Of a DNA stretch of 6,404 nucleotides, positions 5,885 through 6,404 are shown piece after piece (the stretch's first letter is position 1; each line of letters starts with the position of its first letter). This DNA comes from Geobacter sp. UBA6169 (GTDB taxonomy: Bacteria > Desulfobacterota > Desulfuromonadia > Geobacterales > Pseudopelobacteraceae): the NCBI GenBank assembly GCA_002422265.1, contig DIUB01000116.1, positions 18,287 to 24,690 on the forward strand, read 5' to 3'. Made by a program: the position numbers and the translations under genes. Under the pieces are notes generated by a model. It did not search any database and was not told where the DNA came from. It saw nothing but the letters and a program-made list of their open reading frames with translations.

Positions 5885-6303
5885 AATTTCATCTCCTTGC
5901 AGAGTGTCTCAGGAAACACCGCTTTCAAGCCGGGAAACAGCAACTCCATACTGGCCACATCCCGCAGATTGCGGGTTACGATGTATTCCGCGCCACCGGC
6001 AACTGCCAGCTCAACCAGGTGATTATCCCCCTCATCCCGCAGATTGGGGCGCCATCCATAATAAATCCTTGTCCAGCAACAGGTTGCAAGAAAAATGTCC
6101 AAAAGCTCCGCCCGTTCAGCAGCATTCAAGCGACTGCGGGCAAACAGCTCTGTCCGCCCCAGAACATCCTCATATTCAGCAAACAGCGCCACCCCCATCA
6201 ACGGTAACAGTCTTTCTTCAAGACAAGCGGCAATGACGGCACGACACGCCCCTTGCCCAAGACATGCGCCGATAAACACATTGGTATCAACAACTACTTT
6301 CAT
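5881..6303 (-). CDS. PIN-domain toxin (putative toxin-antitoxin toxin component, PIN family, COG1569-like)
   Basis: The 140-residue protein is a PIN-domain ribonuclease candidate of the group often annotated 'putative toxin-antitoxin system toxin component, PIN family'. VVVDTNVFIGACL at residues 3-15 carries the first acidic metal ligand (Asp6). FAEYEDVLGR (41-50) gives the second (Glu43 or Glu45). LRDEGDNHLVELAVAGGAEY (88-107) gives Asp90/Asp93, and IVTRNLRDV (108-116) gives Asp115, so the acidic set looks complete and the enzyme probably active. Its RNA target cannot be predicted. The length is normal. No clear Shine-Dalgarno precedes the ATG, so its translation may be weak. It is the first gene of a two-gene operon with the RHH antitoxin (4-nt overlap), with a palindrome just upstream that may be the operator. 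Confidence 0.87.
   Translation of the reverse strand: MKVVVDTNVFIGACLGQGACRAVIAACLEERLLPLMGVALFAEYEDVLGRTELFARSRLNAAERAELLDIFLATCCWTRIYYGWRPNLRDEGDNHLVELAVAGGAEYIVTRNLRDVASMELLFPGLKAVFPETLCKEMKL
5893..5898 (-). promoter_or_regulatory. Strong ribosome binding site for the antitoxin
   Basis: AAGGAG on the minus strand, 8 nt before the antitoxin ATG and inside the end of the toxin gene. It is much stronger than anything before the toxin start, which should favour antitoxin over toxin synthesis although the antitoxin gene is second. Confidence 0.75.
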
Positions 6304-6312
6304 GCCAAAAAC

Positions 6313-6330
6313 GGTAGCACATATGCAACC
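6313..6330 (-). promoter_or_regulatory. Candidate operator palindrome upstream of the toxin gene
   Basis: An 18-bp dyad reads GGTTGCATA-TGTGCTACC on the minus strand, with 7 of 9 positions symmetric about CATA-TGTG. It ends 9 nt before the toxin ATG. A possible -10 element, GATAAT on the minus strand (plus 6333-6338), lies just upstream of it; no good -35 is seen. Placement between promoter and start fits autoregulation by the ribbon-helix-helix antitoxin, which is inference. Confidence 0.35.
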
Positions 6331-6345
6331 AGATTATCAAACTAA

Positions 6346-6377
6346 AACCGGGAAGTGCCATTACAGCGTCCCCGGTT
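6346..6377 (-). terminator. Hairpin, possible terminator of an unseen minus-strand gene or a REP-like element
   Basis: AACCGGG (6346-6352) pairs perfectly with CCCGGTT (6371-6377) across an 18-nt loop. On the minus strand the stem is followed by TTTTAGTTT. It would suit termination of a minus-strand gene lying beyond the right edge of the window, keeping its transcripts out of the toxin-antitoxin unit. The long loop is unusual for an intrinsic terminator, and a mobile palindromic repeat is the alternative. Confidence 0.4.
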
Positions 6378-6404
6378 GCTACCTCACAACACAATACAGC
6401 CCAG

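Noticed and set aside
5904..6236. Plus-strand open frames opposite the PIN toxin, and the one at 5574-5822 opposite the antitoxin
   Set aside because: Low-complexity, Pro/Ser/His/Gln-rich translations without ribosome sites, opposite genes with clear PIN and RHH motifs.
1..6404. CRISPR arrays, tRNA or rRNA genes, insertion sequences
   Set aside because: No regularly spaced identical repeats, cloverleaf-like segments, rRNA signatures or transposase coding were seen on either strand.

Overview
The window is about 6.4 kb of moderately GC-rich, densely coded bacterial DNA. The dnaE-accA order, the character of the proteins and the small DUF454 and DUF6132-like membrane genes suggest a deltaproteobacterium of the Geobacter / Trichlorobacter / Pelobacter group (Desulfuromonadia). 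This assignment is inference from gene content and style; no rRNA or other strong taxonomic marker is present.

Layout, left to right. Bases 1-2940 (+) are the 3' six-sevenths of dnaE, the replicative DNA polymerase III alpha subunit; its N-terminus lies outside the window. Bases 2941-3148 are an intergenic region holding an imperfect inverted repeat and degenerate ATCCGCGT tandem copies. Bases 3149-4099 (+) are accA, the acetyl-CoA carboxylase carboxyltransferase alpha subunit, closed by a hairpin terminator at about 4132-4156. A compact unit of three overlapping genes follows: a DUF454/YbaN-type membrane protein (4174-4563), a tiny two-helix membrane protein (4560-4772) with an in-frame TGA, and an RsuA/RluB-type pseudouridine synthase (4769-5584). 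A convergent two-gene toxin-antitoxin module then lies on the minus strand, a PIN-domain toxin (6303-5881) followed by a ribbon-helix-helix antitoxin (5884-5657). It ends in its own intrinsic terminator (5583-5625). The right edge (6304-6404) holds a palindrome next to the toxin start and a hairpin that may terminate an unseen minus-strand gene.

The most interesting item is the tiny gene at 4560-4772. Read conventionally it is a 33-codon ORF stopping at TGA (4659-4661). The same frame continues through the TGA to a second stop at 4770-4772, and both outer ends overlap their neighbours as ATGA. The joined product looks like the DUF6132 family (two membrane helices around a Cys-Gly-Cys-SNP-type loop), with the TGA at about the place of the second loop cysteine. 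Directly after the TGA the RNA can fold into a hairpin whose apical loop is GGUC, 19 nt downstream of the UGA. The well-studied E. coli fdhF SECIS has the same loop at nearly the same distance. I read this as a probable selenocysteine-containing membrane protein that ordinary annotation would miss or call a pseudogene.

The remaining genes are housekeeping (replication, fatty-acid synthesis, rRNA modification) plus one accessory toxin-antitoxin module.
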